Shown: positions 17,384 through 25,747, numbered from the stretch's first letter. The stretch is DNA of 40,436 nt from Dorea sp. AF36-15AT (GCF_003477705.1 NZ_QUDV01000012.1:1-40436), one strand, 5' to 3'. Numbers and translations are program-made. The notes: generated by a model from the letters alone, not told the origin.

Positions 17384-18069
17384 TGCCTTACCTCCTGATT
17401 CCATATATACCCAAGACCTCTGATATTCTTTATATAGACCGGTGCAGCCGGATTGTCTTCAATTTTCTAACGGAGTCTTCTGATATTGACAGCGATTGTA
17501 TTTTCATCCACAAAATCCCCTTCCAGATCAAACACATTTTCCAATATTTGTGTTTTCGAAAGAATCTTTTTCGGATTCTGAAGAAAAAAAGTCAGCATTT
17601 TCAACTCCGTTTTTGTCAGACTGATTTCACGACTCTTTATCAGGACTTTCATTTCTCCTGCGATAAATACGATATCTCCCGAAATCATCTTTCCGGCTTC
17701 CGTTTTCTCCTGTCTGCGGCGGAAATGTGCTTCTATTTTCAAAAGAAGTACCGAAAGACTAAACGGCTTTGTAATATAATCATCTGCCCCTGCTTCATAT
17801 CCCATGACCTGATCCATCTCCTGATCTAGTGCTGTAAGACAAATAATGTATGTATTATAATTGCATCTCATCCACCTTACAAATTCCAGTCCATTCCCAT
17901 CCGGAAGATTCACATCACAAATGGTAACATCCACATTATTATCACTTGCAATTCTTTTCGCTTTTTTCACTGATTCTGCTGAAAAAACCTCATATCCGGA
18001 TTTTTTCAGTGAGAATGTAATTCCACGATTTAAATTTTCATCATCTTCAACCACGAGTATATCTGGCAT
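17380..18069 (-). pseudogene. OmpR/PhoB-family response regulator with in-frame TAG in the DNA-binding domain
   Basis: The start is the ATG at 18069 (MPDILVVEDDENL). The receiver domain is complete (acidic pair VEDDE, phospho-Asp in VTICDVNLPDGNG, Lys in ITKPFSL) and the winged-helix output domain begins normally. At 17467-17469 a TAG follows AVNIRRLR, giving a 200-aa product. Past the stop the same frame continues for 28 codons with the expected family ending (KIEDNPAAPVYIKNIRGLGY, then IWNQEVRQ) to a TGA that overlaps the kinase start. The lost part is the C-terminal wing hairpin, so DNA binding is probably damaged. A sense codon such as GAG changed to TAG is the simplest explanation. Confidence 0.9.
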
Positions 18070-18116
18070 AGCATATGCACCTCTCTTTATTCTATAATCA
18101 ACATTTTCTTTCACAA

Positions 18117-18144
18117 ATTATATCCAAAAACATACCTTGAGCAA
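18117..18144 (-). promoter_or_regulatory. promoter of the response regulator/kinase genes
   Basis: On the minus strand -35 TTGCTC (18139-18144), a 16-base spacer and -10 TATAAT (18117-18122) lie 48 bases upstream of the regulator ATG. It sits just after the stop codon of the DUF4143 ATPase, which separates the two transcripts. Confidence 0.5.
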
Positions 18145-18153
18145 TAATTTGTA

Positions 18154-19347
18154 CTATCCTCGTAACCATCTACAGATATCAACCACTTGCACTCCTTTGT
18201 AATCATAAGTTTCATGGTGTGTTCTTGCAATTATCATCTTAGGATATGCGTCTCTTATTGCAAGCAAAGGCGAATATTCTCTTTCAAATGTTTTTTCATC
18301 TGAAATATTATCGCTTACCTGAATATATATTTGAGCTTCACGTTTTTTAGCTACAAAATCCACTTCCTTTTTATAGAGTTTTCCCACATATACCTCATAT
18401 CCTCTCCTACGCAACTCCAGATAAACAATATTTTCGTAAACTCTTCCAAAGTCCATGTTTCGTGTACCATTGATTGCATAACGAAATGATGTATCACAAA
18501 GATAATATTTACTATTATTTGCCAGATATTTTTTCCCTTTTAAATCATACCGTTTTGCCTCATAGAACAAAAATGCATTTTCTAAATAACCAATGTATTT
18601 TGACACCGTCTTTCTGGTTATCTCGCTCTGGTCATTTTTTAAAGTTTTGCTGATATTATTAGGCGAAAGTAAATTACCGATGTTATCCATCATGAATTCC
18701 GATATGTTGGTGAACTCTGATTTATTTCTTATCTTATACTTTTCAACCAAATCTCTGATAAGAATGGTTGAATACACATCTCTAACGTAATCATACTGTC
18801 TGTCCTCAGTCTTATATACATAAGATCCCGGCATACCACCGGTGCGTACATACTGATCAAATGCTTCATCATACCTGTCTGTAATACCATAATAAGTTAG
18901 ATATTCCGCAAAAGAAAATGGATATACTTTTATTTCCATTGTTCTTCCGGTAAAAAGTGTTGCCAAATCTGAACTTAACAAAAATGCGTTTGAACCGGTA
19001 ATATAAATATCATAAATTCCTTTTGTATAAATACTATTAATTGCAAGTTCAAACTGCGGGCACAACTGAACCTCATCAATCAGTAAAACATTAGTCATTC
19101 CCTCTTTGTACTGATCCAGGATATACTTATGCAATGCATGATATTCCAATAAATGATCAAACTCTAATTCCTGAAGGTTTATCATAACAATATTTACCGC
19201 TTCCTCTAATGACTTCAGGTAAGAGACAAACTCTTGCAGCAATACCGATTTGCCGCTTCGTCTGATGCCCGTAATTACTTTTATATCCGGTGTCCCATAC
19301 AATTCAGTCAATTCATTTAAATACTCTTTTCTTACAATAAGCTGCAT
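18154..19347 (-). CDS. AAA+ ATPase with DUF4143 domain
   Basis: A 397-aa protein of the widespread archaeal/bacterial ATPase plus DUF4143 family. The N-terminal AAA part has Walker A GIRRSGKSVLL and Walker B NVLLIDEVQLC; the sensor-like YITGSNAFLLSSDLATLFTGR follows. The C-terminal part carries the DUF4143 nuclease-like motif (YEVYVGKLYKKEVDFVAKK). The ATG at 19347 has AGGAGA upstream. The biological role of the family is poorly defined; toxin/defence or mobile-element links have been suggested. It is a single gene next to the decayed region 19348-22680. Confidence 0.9.
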   Translation of the reverse strand: MQLIVRKEYLNELTELYGTPDIKVITGIRRSGKSVLLQEFVSYLKSLEEAVNIVMINLQELEFDHLLEYHALHKYILDQYKEGMTNVLLIDEVQLCPQFELAINSIYTKGIYDIYITGSNAFLLSSDLATLFTGRTMEIKVYPFSFAEYLTYYGITDRYDEAFDQYVRTGGMPGSYVYKTEDRQYDYVRDVYSTILIRDLVEKYKIRNKSEFTNISEFMMDNIGNLLSPNNISKTLKNDQSEITRKTVSKYIGYLENAFLFYEAKRYDLKGKKYLANNSKYYLCDTSFRYAINGTRNMDFGRVYENIVYLELRRRGYEVYVGKLYKKEVDFVAKKREAQIYIQVSDNISDEKTFEREYSPLLAIRDAYPKMIIARTHHETYDYKGVQVVDICRWLRG

Positions 19348-19774
19348 GCGACCATCTCCTATTCCCACTTTTTAAATAATTTTTATTTTTCGGTAATATA
19401 TTTAATAAACTGATATTATCACACTCTATGCCTTCTGTCATTATTCTATTCCCACTTTTTTAAAATTATTCATTTTTTGGTATTAGTTTTTTAATTTTGA
19501 TCCCCTACACATTTCCCACACTTAAAATCAGCTTTTTTGTAAACACTTTTCCAATAGAAAAAGCGGAAACTATTGCTTCCACCTTTACCATCAGACGTCG
19601 TTGTTGTAAAATTTGCAACAACTGAATTTCTGTTCAATTCTGATTGAACCTCTTGGTGTCAGGCACTATTAAGTTTCTGGAATTTACTTTTTCAAGTCAG
19701 CTTTTATTTCAAATACCCTAAAATTTTTTATTCGTATTTTTTGCCTACTCATTTCTTTTTTTGTTCTTACCGGA
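19348..19774. other. non-coding spacer with hairpins and a dispersed repeat
   Basis: No gene is supported in this AT-rich stretch. It holds a near-palindrome GTTGTTG/CAACAAC (about 19609-19631), a perfect hairpin GTTCAAT-TCTG-ATTGAAC (19632-19649), and immediately after it the dispersed repeat at 19649-19680. The right side runs into the remnant of a helicase gene at 19775. Confidence 0.6.
19649..19680 (+). repeat. dispersed repeat copy A (TTGGTGTCAGGCACTATTAA)
   Basis: This copy reads CCTCTTGG followed by TGTCAGGCACTATTAAGTTT. The same unit recurs in the same orientation at 35398-35425 and, with one change, at 36752-36780; a weaker form is at 36871-36892. The flanking sequences differ, as expected for the end of an insertion sequence or other transposing unit. 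Family not identified. Confidence 0.75.
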
Positions 19775-19969
19775 TCATATAAATGCAATCTCCAATAATT
19801 CCGCTGCAACCTGATGATTCCTGATCCGCATTAAATTATCCCAAACATCCACTTTCCCAAGAAGATGCATACCACCATGCCACACGATTTCATCGTCAAT
19901 AACAGCAAAGTATTTCGATAAATATTTCCATCGCAGTCCTTCCTTAACTATAAATATTTTATAAATTGA
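19775..19969 (-). pseudogene. C-terminal remnant of a DEAD/DEAH helicase with PLD-like domain
   Basis: An open frame of about 65 codons on the minus strand ends in TGA at 19775-19777 and has a TAA upstream, with no start or ribosome site. It reads KYFAVIDDEIVWHGGMHLLG, then KVDVWDNLMRIRNHQVAAEL. This matches the C-terminal phospholipase-D-like segment of superfamily II helicases found in restriction/defence-type loci (typical form: IDxEIVWYGSxNLLSKEDxxDNLMR). The N-terminal helicase part is missing, so this is the stub of a deleted gene. Confidence 0.6.
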
Positions 19970-20002
19970 TAATTTTTATTTTGCACCCGATTTCACAGCG
20001 AC

Positions 20003-20635
20003 TTAATCAATTGATTTTTTTGCAACCAAAACACATTCCGAAAGCGGTTTACCTTTTACCAAGGTTACCCCTACAACACAAAAGCCTTTGTTACCGACAT
20101 ATTCTTTCAGTTCCTCTCTTTGCCACTTATGATAGGTCTTGAACCCGGCTTTTTCCATAAGCCATATCGGCAATTTGGGATAGCCCCTTTCATAAACAAA
20201 GGTAGGAGCAAACAAAATTCCGTCCTTTTTCAAAACTCTGTGAATTTCTTTTAATGCTTTCTCTGGCTGTGGCATAATATGTAAAGCATTTGCAATCACG
20301 ACAACACTAAATTTTTCATCTTCATAAATCAAATTCGTTGCGTCCTGCACACAAAATCGGAGCTGTTCGCATTTGTGTTCGCCTTGATTGCGTTTTTCAG
20401 CTTCTTTTATCATATTTTCCGAGTAATCTGTTGCTTCCCACGAGCCGGATTTTCCTGCCATTAAAAAGGTAATCTGTCCCGTTCCGCAAGCCAATTCCAA
20501 GACAGACTTCTCACTGTCTATATACTGTTCTGACAGTTTGCAGATTTGCCCATAAGCGGTATCGTTTTTCGACATAAATGCAGTATATATTCTTGCCATT
20601 CTTTCCCAAAATCCTTTATTTGTGTTATCTGTCAT
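20003..20635 (-). CDS. class I SAM-dependent methyltransferase
   Basis: A 210-aa cytoplasmic methyltransferase of the UbiE/COQ5 (Methyltransf_11) kind. Motif I is VLELACGTGQITFLM; the acidic end of strand 2 is in WEATDYSENMI; motif II/III contains VVVIANALHIMPQPEKAL and IHRVLKKDGILFAPT. The ATG at 20635 has GGAGG eight bases upstream; the open frame extends further 5' but has no site. It may be last in an old unit with the Fic remnant and the small ORF 20684-20773. The methyl acceptor is unknown. Confidence 0.88.
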   Translation of the reverse strand: MTDNTNKGFWERMARIYTAFMSKNDTAYGQICKLSEQYIDSEKSVLELACGTGQITFLMAGKSGSWEATDYSENMIKEAEKRNQGEHKCEQLRFCVQDATNLIYEDEKFSVVVIANALHIMPQPEKALKEIHRVLKKDGILFAPTFVYERGYPKLPIWLMEKAGFKTYHKWQREELKEYVGNKGFCVVGVTLVKGKPLSECVLVAKKSID

Positions 20636-20683
20636 AGAATTGTCCTCCGTTTCCCTGATTACTTTTCGCAAAGCGGACTCATA

Positions 20684-20773
20684 TTACTCTAATCCATGTT
20701 CCTCATTTCCCTTTTGTTGCAGATAAAACATCGCTTTCTGCGTTTCAATCTCTGCTTTGTTGCATATCCTCAT
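20684..20773 (-). CDS. small ORF (29 aa) coupled to the Fic remnant
   Basis: A 29-codon frame begins MRICNKAEIETQKAMFYLQQ and ends with TAA at 20684. Its ATG shares one base with the TGA that ends the Fic-like frame (TGATG), a coupling arrangement usual in real operons. No family is recognised. It lies between the Fic tail and the methyltransferase. Chance is not excluded. Confidence 0.35.
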   Translation of the reverse strand: MRICNKAEIETQKAMFYLQQKGNEEHGLE

Positions 20774-21042
20774 CAACTTTTAAACTTGTATTTTCCTTTT
20801 CCGTATCCGGATACCGGTTCAATAATATCCGCCTGCACTAAATTTGAAAGAAGTTTTGACGCACTCAAATTTTTTAAACCCAGCAATTCAGTAACTGCAC
20901 TTCTTCCGAATACTTCATCATATCCAAATTTTTCAAACATTCTACGGATATGAACTGCTGTTTTAATAGCGAAATCTTTTCCCTTTTCTAAAAGCACACT
21001 TTCAATGTCTACTTTTGTCCATCTGTTGCAGCACCTCCTTTA
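20773..21042 (-). pseudogene. C-terminal fragment of a Fic-family protein
   Basis: The frame encodes a winged-helix-like tail (IRRMFEKFGYDEVFGRSAVT, LLGLKNLSASKLLSNLVQAD, IIEPVSGYGKGKYKFKS) as found at the C terminus of Fic/DOC AMP-transferases. The catalytic HPFxxGNGR core is absent. The only available start in this frame is a GTG at 20997 with no ribosome site; the frame opens at a TAA near 21042. The AAAGGAGG at about 21030 serves a different frame that stops after five codons. A truncated remnant is the best reading. Confidence 0.6.
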
Positions 21043-21064
21043 CTCGACAAAATGGAATTTGTTA

Positions 21065-21817
21065 TTATCTTATATATCCTTTATTTATATTTAAAATTAG
21101 TATTGATACTATTATTGTTACAATTAAAGTTATACAACAACTTAACAAACTATAATTAAATACAAATATTGCAGATAGCCCATTTATTAAACAGTGAGTT
21201 AATATACAAGGAAATACACCTTTCGATACCTTTCTTATTGTTGCCAAAGCATAGCATAAGGTTAAACACATTATTCCAAAAAGAAAATAGTTCATATTTG
21301 CATTTGCTGTTCCTATTATAAAAAATATTGGTAAATGCCATAACCACCAAATAATAGAAGTAAAGATTGTTGCTATATGAAATCCAAATTTCTTTTCCAA
21401 TTCAGGTTGTAAAATCATTCTCCATCCAACTTCTTCATTTCCACCACCAAATAACATCATTGGTAAAATTACTATAAGCATAAATATAGGAGCACCAAAT
21501 TCAAATCCATTTATTGCACACCCCAAAACATAATAAATCAATACAAATAAAATTACTAAAACATAAGTCCAAATATTATGTTTTATATCAAATATCTTTT
21601 TTAACCATTCTTTTAAATTCTTAACTTTGTTATTTCTCTTTAGTGATATATAAGAGGCAATAGTTGGAGAGAATCCCCCAATAATGTGCATAATCCTTAA
21701 AAATATATTATTTATTGTCAAGATAAATATTTGACTAATTAAAGCACAACCACCCCAAAATATTAGCATTATAACAAATGTTATTATTAAAAATTCTTTC
21801 ACTAATTTTTTATTCAT
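21065..21817 (-). CDS. CPBP (Abi/Rce1-like) intramembrane metalloprotease
   Basis: A 250-aa membrane protein with about seven hydrophobic helices. It carries all three CPBP motifs: NEEVGWR (the EExxxR pair), WWLWHLP and ILTHCLINGLS. The family includes prenyl-protein proteases and bacteriocin self-immunity proteins. The ATG at 21817 has AGGAG five bases upstream. The gene is far richer in A+T than its neighbours, including runs of Ile/Asn/Lys codons, which suggests recent acquisition together with the DUF3781 gene next to it. Confidence 0.88.
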   Translation of the reverse strand: MNKKLVKEFLIITFVIMLIFWGGCALISQIFILTINNIFLRIMHIIGGFSPTIASYISLKRNNKVKNLKEWLKKIFDIKHNIWTYVLVILFVLIYYVLGCAINGFEFGAPIFMLIVILPMMLFGGGNEEVGWRMILQPELEKKFGFHIATIFTSIIWWLWHLPIFFIIGTANANMNYFLFGIMCLTLCYALATIRKVSKGVFPCILTHCLINGLSAIFVFNYSLLSCCITLIVTIIVSILILNINKGYIR

Positions 21818-21849
21818 AAATACTCCTATCATCTCTACAAATTGATAAT

Positions 21850-22098
21850 TTACTTAATAATATGTGCTGTAATAATTGTATAACTATATGAATTGATAGT
21901 GATTTTGACATTTTCAATTTCGCAATACCAATTTTTTCCTTGTTTGTATATATGGCAATTTTCATCCAACACCTTATTTTTGCAATACTCAACAACATCT
22001 ACTATATCTATTTTTAGATTTCTTTTAATTCTATCAACTCCCAGTTCAGTTGTATGAATTTTGTTAATATTATCGAGTAATACTTTTCTATCTTCCAT
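21850..22098 (-). CDS. DUF3781 family protein
   Basis: An 82-aa protein starting MEDRKVLLDNINKIHTTELG and ending KITINSYSYTIITAHIIK, which is the pattern of DUF3781, a small Firmicute family of unknown function. The ATG at 22098 has GAGGAAAAG upstream; the longer open frame before it has no site. It is 32 bases upstream of the CPBP gene and shares its low GC, so the pair is probably co-transcribed and came together. Confidence 0.7.
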   Translation of the reverse strand: MEDRKVLLDNINKIHTTELGVDRIKRNLKIDIVDVVEYCKNKVLDENCHIYKQGKNWYCEIENVKITINSYSYTIITAHIIK

Positions 22099-22182
22099 TC
22101 TTCTTTTCCTCAAATTTCGATTGAACAAAATCGCTGCGCGATGGCCTGCCAAGGCTGTGGCGCAGTTTTATTTTTATTAAAA

Positions 22183-22261
22183 AAGCAGTGGAATTACTTT
22201 TCATAATCCGTTATTGTTAAGTTACCACACGAAACAACTGAACTAAGAAAGCTCCACTGCC
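22183..22261 (-). repeat. long hairpin ending in a U tract; shares a motif with 10577-10616
   Basis: GCAGTGGA and TCCACTGC form an 8-bp stem around a loop of about 60 bases, and the minus strand continues with six T residues, as in a terminator. Inside it the plus strand has GTTACCACACGAAACAA (22221-22237), which closely matches GTTACTACACGACACAA at 10577-10593; both are followed by CACTGCC. The meaning is unknown; a shared leader or mobile fragment is possible. Confidence 0.45.
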
Positions 22262-22318
22262 TATAATAAGAATAACATTTTCCAGTCTCTTCCGCAATCG
22301 GAATTATGACGCTAATGC

Positions 22319-22366
22319 ACCTCCGGATAAGTAGATGTAATTATTAACACTACTTATTCTGGAGGT
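22319..22366 (+). promoter_or_regulatory. hairpin that would mask the ribosome binding site of 22373/22377
   Basis: ACCTCC-GGATAAGTAG (22319-22334) pairs with CTACTTAT-TCT-GGAGGT (22350-22366). The second arm contains the GGAGG site of the ImmA remnant, so folding would hide it. It could be a translational switch or the leftover of a terminator between genes. Confidence 0.45.
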
Positions 22367-22372
22367 TTTATT

Positions 22373-22628
22373 ATGTATGCAAGATGATACATTCTATAAC
22401 ATGACAGATAACACTGAATACCAGGCCAATCTATTCGCTGCCGATCTTCTGATTGATGATGAGGAGATCGAAGATATGGTTCAGAACGAAGACCTGGATT
22501 ATTTCGGACTCTGCAGTTCTCTGAATGCAACTCCGGAACTCATGAGCTTTAAACTATACAGCCTAACAAAACGAGGCCAGGCTTATCATATGCCAATGGA
22601 GATACAGAGTAATTTCCTGGCAAAATAA
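22373..22628 (+). pseudogene. ImmA/IrrE-type metallopeptidase remnant (C-terminal part)
   Basis: The open frame from the ATG at 22377 (83 codons) matches the C-terminal half of ImmA/IrrE peptidases: FYNMTDNTEYQANLFAADLL, then YFGLCSSLNATPELMSFKLY. The zinc-binding HExxH half is missing. GGAGG lies seven bases before a different ATG (22373) whose frame ends after MYAR; MY is a common start in this family, so an internal out-of-frame deletion may have joined the true start to the C-terminal part. ImmA proteins cleave phage or ICE repressors, so this is a relic of a mobile element. It is one of the few plus-strand genes here. Confidence 0.65.
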
Positions 22629-22634
22629 ATACAC

Positions 22635-22677
22635 AAAGATCCTGTTCTTTATAGCATAGTTTGAACAGGATCTTTTT
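22635..22677 (+). terminator. intrinsic terminator after the ImmA remnant
   Basis: An 11-bp perfect stem (AGATCCTGTTC with GAACAGGATCT) with a 15-base loop is followed by a U tract on the plus strand. The A run on the other side could also let it stop minus-strand transcripts from the MATE gene that ends at 22686. Confidence 0.85.
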
Positions 22678-22685
22678 ATAATGCT

Positions 22686-24047
22686 TTATTTTCTATCTAA
22701 AATTTTATTAAACCGACTAAAGAACGTTGAAGTTGTTATTATCGCTGCCAAAATATCACTGATTGGCTCAGCCAAAAATACCGCAAATACTTTATTCTGG
22801 ATAAAATGCGGCAAGATAAAAATCAACGGAATCAACAGAATCAATTTTCTTAAGCAGGCAAGTAATAAACTAACTTTTGCCTGGCCCAATGCCATGAAAC
22901 TCTGCTGACAAGCAACTTGGAATCCAAGAGAAAAAATACCTGCCATGTAAATTCTTAACGCCCATGCCGTATACGTGATTAATTCTGTATTATTCGAAAA
23001 AATACCTGCAAACATCTTCGGAAATAGAAGCATAATCAACCAGAAGCATCCCGTAAAAATTGTACAAACTGTAAATTGAGTAAAAAATGCTTTTTTTACT
23101 CGATTTCTATTTCCTGCACCATAGTTATAGCTCATGATTGGCTGTCCACCCTGACAAATTCCCTGTAATGGTAATGTTGCAAGCTGGCTAACACTGGTAA
23201 TAATTGTCATAGCCCCTACTGCGAGATCTCCGCCATATCTTGACAAACTGGAAGTAAAACTGATAGACAAAATACTTTCCGTAGATAACATGACAAATGT
23301 AGATATACCAAGAGCAAGGCATGGTAAGATGATTTCTTTTTTCAGTTTAAAGTTTTCTTTTTTAAGATGCAGAATCGTCTTCTTTCCTGACAAGAAACGA
23401 AGGATCCATATTGCCCCTACAGCCTGACTCAAAACAGTTGCGAGTGCAGCTCCCTTTACTCCAAGATGAAATACGAAGATAAAAATCGGATCAAGAATGA
23501 TATTGATTACAGCACCAATCACTGTTGTCATCATGCTGATCTTTGCAAATCCCTGTGTCGTAATAAATGGATTCATTCCCATCACGATCAAAACAAAAAT
23601 ACTTCCAAGAATATAAATCCTTGCATAATCCACGCCATAAGGAAGTGTCTTATCGCTAGCACCAAACATCGTCAGTAACTGTGGCGCAAAAGTAAAGAAT
23701 ATCACCGTCAAAGCTGCGGCCATAAGCATGAGAATTGCAAAACAATTTCCAAGAATCTTTTCAGCTGTCTTATTATCTTTCTTTCCCATAGAAATCGCTG
23801 CACGCGGTGCACCTCCGGATCCTGCCAGCATGGCGAAGGCATTGATCAGCATGAGAATTGGCGTAAACAATCCAACACCTGTTAATGCTGCGGCACCGAC
23901 ACCTGGAATATGTCCGATATAAATACGGTCAACAATATTATATAAAAGGTTGATGATTTGAGCCACAACAGCAGGTATTGCAAGCTGGGCCAAAAGACGT
24001 GGTATTTTTTCTGTTTCCATAGCTTGTGCGTTTGACTTACTGTTCAT
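22686..24047 (-). CDS. MATE family efflux transporter
   Basis: A 453-aa MATE exporter with about 12 helices. The start motif is IPRLLAQLAIPAVVAQIINL followed by LYNIVDRIYIGHIPGVG; the second half repeats the pattern with QGICQGGQPIMSYNYGAGN. This is a different subtype from the exporter at 4458-5801. The ATG has AGGAG upstream. It is last in the apparent transcript that begins at 28923 and follows the phosphatidyltransferase by about 50 bases. Substrate unknown. Confidence 0.9.
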   Translation of the reverse strand: MNSKSNAQAMETEKIPRLLAQLAIPAVVAQIINLLYNIVDRIYIGHIPGVGAAALTGVGLFTPILMLINAFAMLAGSGGAPRAAISMGKKDNKTAEKILGNCFAILMLMAAALTVIFFTFAPQLLTMFGASDKTLPYGVDYARIYILGSIFVLIVMGMNPFITTQGFAKISMMTTVIGAVINIILDPIFIFVFHLGVKGAALATVLSQAVGAIWILRFLSGKKTILHLKKENFKLKKEIILPCLALGISTFVMLSTESILSISFTSSLSRYGGDLAVGAMTIITSVSQLATLPLQGICQGGQPIMSYNYGAGNRNRVKKAFFTQFTVCTIFTGCFWLIMLLFPKMFAGIFSNNTELITYTAWALRIYMAGIFSLGFQVACQQSFMALGQAKVSLLLACLRKLILLIPLIFILPHFIQNKVFAVFLAEPISDILAAIITTSTFFSRFNKILDRK

Positions 24048-24097
24048 ATCTGTGTTCTCCTAAATATTATCTAGTCATCTCAATATAATCAAATTGC

Positions 24098-24670
24098 TTA
24101 TGCAGTCTCTCCCCTAAGTGTTCTGGTATTCTTGATAATGTACAAAACAACTGATACAACCATCATTATAGCACACAAACCAATTAACAGATCTGACACC
24201 ATTGGTGTAATGTGGAACCATATAATATGCACAGCCACAGTTCCATATAATAAAAAGGTTACTATTTTTCCATGCCAGTCTGCACCATGCACTTTTCCTG
24301 TTTTTCGTATCACAAGGCATCCACTAACCGCCATATAAAGTTCCTTAACTGCCATTATAACGATCAACGGGAGCATATGTGGAAAGCGAGTAAACAAGCA
24401 AATCAACATTGCTGCCTGTGTCAGCTTATCGGCAACCGGATCGAGAATCTTTCCTAGAGTGCTAATCATATGAAATCTTCTTGCAATATATCCATCAGCG
24501 AGATCCGTAAGACCGGATAGCAATAAGATTTCTCCTGCTAACAAAGGATTTTCCTTTACACAATAACTCCATATAATTACTGGAATCAGACAAAACCGAA
24601 AAAAAGAAAGCAAATTGGGTACTGTAATAATTCTATTCAAATTTTCTTTCTGACTTCCTTCACTCTGCAT
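24098..24670 (-). CDS. CDP-alcohol phosphatidyltransferase (PgsA-like)
   Basis: A 190-aa membrane enzyme with the full signature DLADGYIARRFHMISTLGKI followed by LDPVADK, i.e. D-x2-DG-x2-AR-x8-G-x3-D-x3-D. Family members transfer a phosphatidyl group from CDP-diacylglycerol to glycerol-3-phosphate or another alcohol. Because the operon also codes for a phospholipase-D-like enzyme and a cardiolipin synthase lies upstream, phosphatidylglycerol phosphate synthesis is plausible. The ATG lies inside the last codons of the FUSC gene (11-base overlap), which indicates coupling. It is probably a second copy besides the housekeeping pgsA, which I cannot verify here. Confidence 0.88.
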   Translation of the reverse strand: MQSEGSQKENLNRIITVPNLLSFFRFCLIPVIIWSYCVKENPLLAGEILLLSGLTDLADGYIARRFHMISTLGKILDPVADKLTQAAMLICLFTRFPHMLPLIVIMAVKELYMAVSGCLVIRKTGKVHGADWHGKIVTFLLYGTVAVHIIWFHITPMVSDLLIGLCAIMMVVSVVLYIIKNTRTLRGETA

Positions 24671-25724
24671 GTACGGTCACATCACTTTCCTTTTGTTTCG
24701 ACATAAACCAATAAAATACAGCACAAAATGCCAATGCAAATACAACACCAAAAACATTCTGAATCACTCTAAGACTAACTGCTCCTTTTAATCCATAACT
24801 TTCCGCAGCAATTGCGAGAGCGCCAAAGGTATTAAATACAGCCTGCCAGCCGTATTGCGCTGAAAATCCTACACCAATTCCACCAAGAATTCCTATATAA
24901 GCATAGATGGATGATGGAAGCAGAAAATATAATACGGTGAAGCATATAACACCTACAATATTTCCGACAATCCTTTTACGGACTCTGTATTGCATGTCTT
25001 CCACAAACGGCAAAATTGCTGACATAGCCGCAATACCAGCCCACATTGCACGTGGCATATTGCAAAGTTCTGCAATGCAAAGGACAATTGGTACACATAT
25101 AATCTGGCATAACTGCCATTTTGTTCTCGATGAAGTGATATCAAATTCCTGGATTAGATCTTTCAAATTTCTTTTAAAAGTTCTATTTTTATGATTTCGA
25201 TAAAATACAAAACAGGTAAGAACTGCGCCTAAAATCATTCCGGCCAGTCGCATCTGATAGCTTGTTCCTGTAACATCATATCCATATAATAGCAGATAGC
25301 CAAGAACCAATGTAGATTGGTTAAACATGAATGGATTATGACATCCAAAAAATATCAACACTGCCAGTGCAGCAATATTTAACAGCATTCCCAGTACCGG
25401 TGAAAGCTGATTTGCAAAATGCGGACATACGGCCATTATTACAAAAAACATAGCCAAAAGCATCGTAGATTGTCCAGTGTGGATTCCCAAATCCGCATTT
25501 CGAAATACCATAAGACATAATAAAACTACCACACCAACAATACTGTTTTCATTTCCAAACAGGATGCTGAAAACAGTAACAAATAAAAAACAAAAAACCA
25601 TTGTAACAGCTATCTTAATCAGATATACCAGTATATGATACATTTTTTCTTTCGTGGTTTCACTCTTTTTCAACAGGTTTTTCGATCCTGCCTGATTTAA
25701 CTGTAATTCCTGATAAAATGTCAT
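24660..25724 (-). CDS. FUSC family inner membrane protein
   Basis: A 354-aa membrane protein with two hydrophobic blocks of about five helices each (residues 30-175 and 205-345). The second block carries MWAGIAAMSAILPFVEDMQY, then RVRKRIVGNIVGV, the typical fusaric-acid-resistance-like (FUSC_2) pattern. Such proteins are linked to export of aromatic acids or other small organic compounds. The ATG follows GGGAGG, 23 bases after the kinase stop. It is co-transcribed with the sensor system and the lipid enzyme, so its level may follow envelope stress. Confidence 0.85.
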   Translation of the reverse strand: MTFYQELQLNQAGSKNLLKKSETTKEKMYHILVYLIKIAVTMVFCFLFVTVFSILFGNENSIVGVVVLLCLMVFRNADLGIHTGQSTMLLAMFFVIMAVCPHFANQLSPVLGMLLNIAALAVLIFFGCHNPFMFNQSTLVLGYLLLYGYDVTGTSYQMRLAGMILGAVLTCFVFYRNHKNRTFKRNLKDLIQEFDITSSRTKWQLCQIICVPIVLCIAELCNMPRAMWAGIAAMSAILPFVEDMQYRVRKRIVGNIVGVICFTVLYFLLPSSIYAYIGILGGIGVGFSAQYGWQAVFNTFGALAIAAESYGLKGAVSLRVIQNVFGVVFALAFCAVFYWFMSKQKESDVTVHAE

Positions 25725-25747
25725 ATAAATCCTCCCATCTTCTACTT

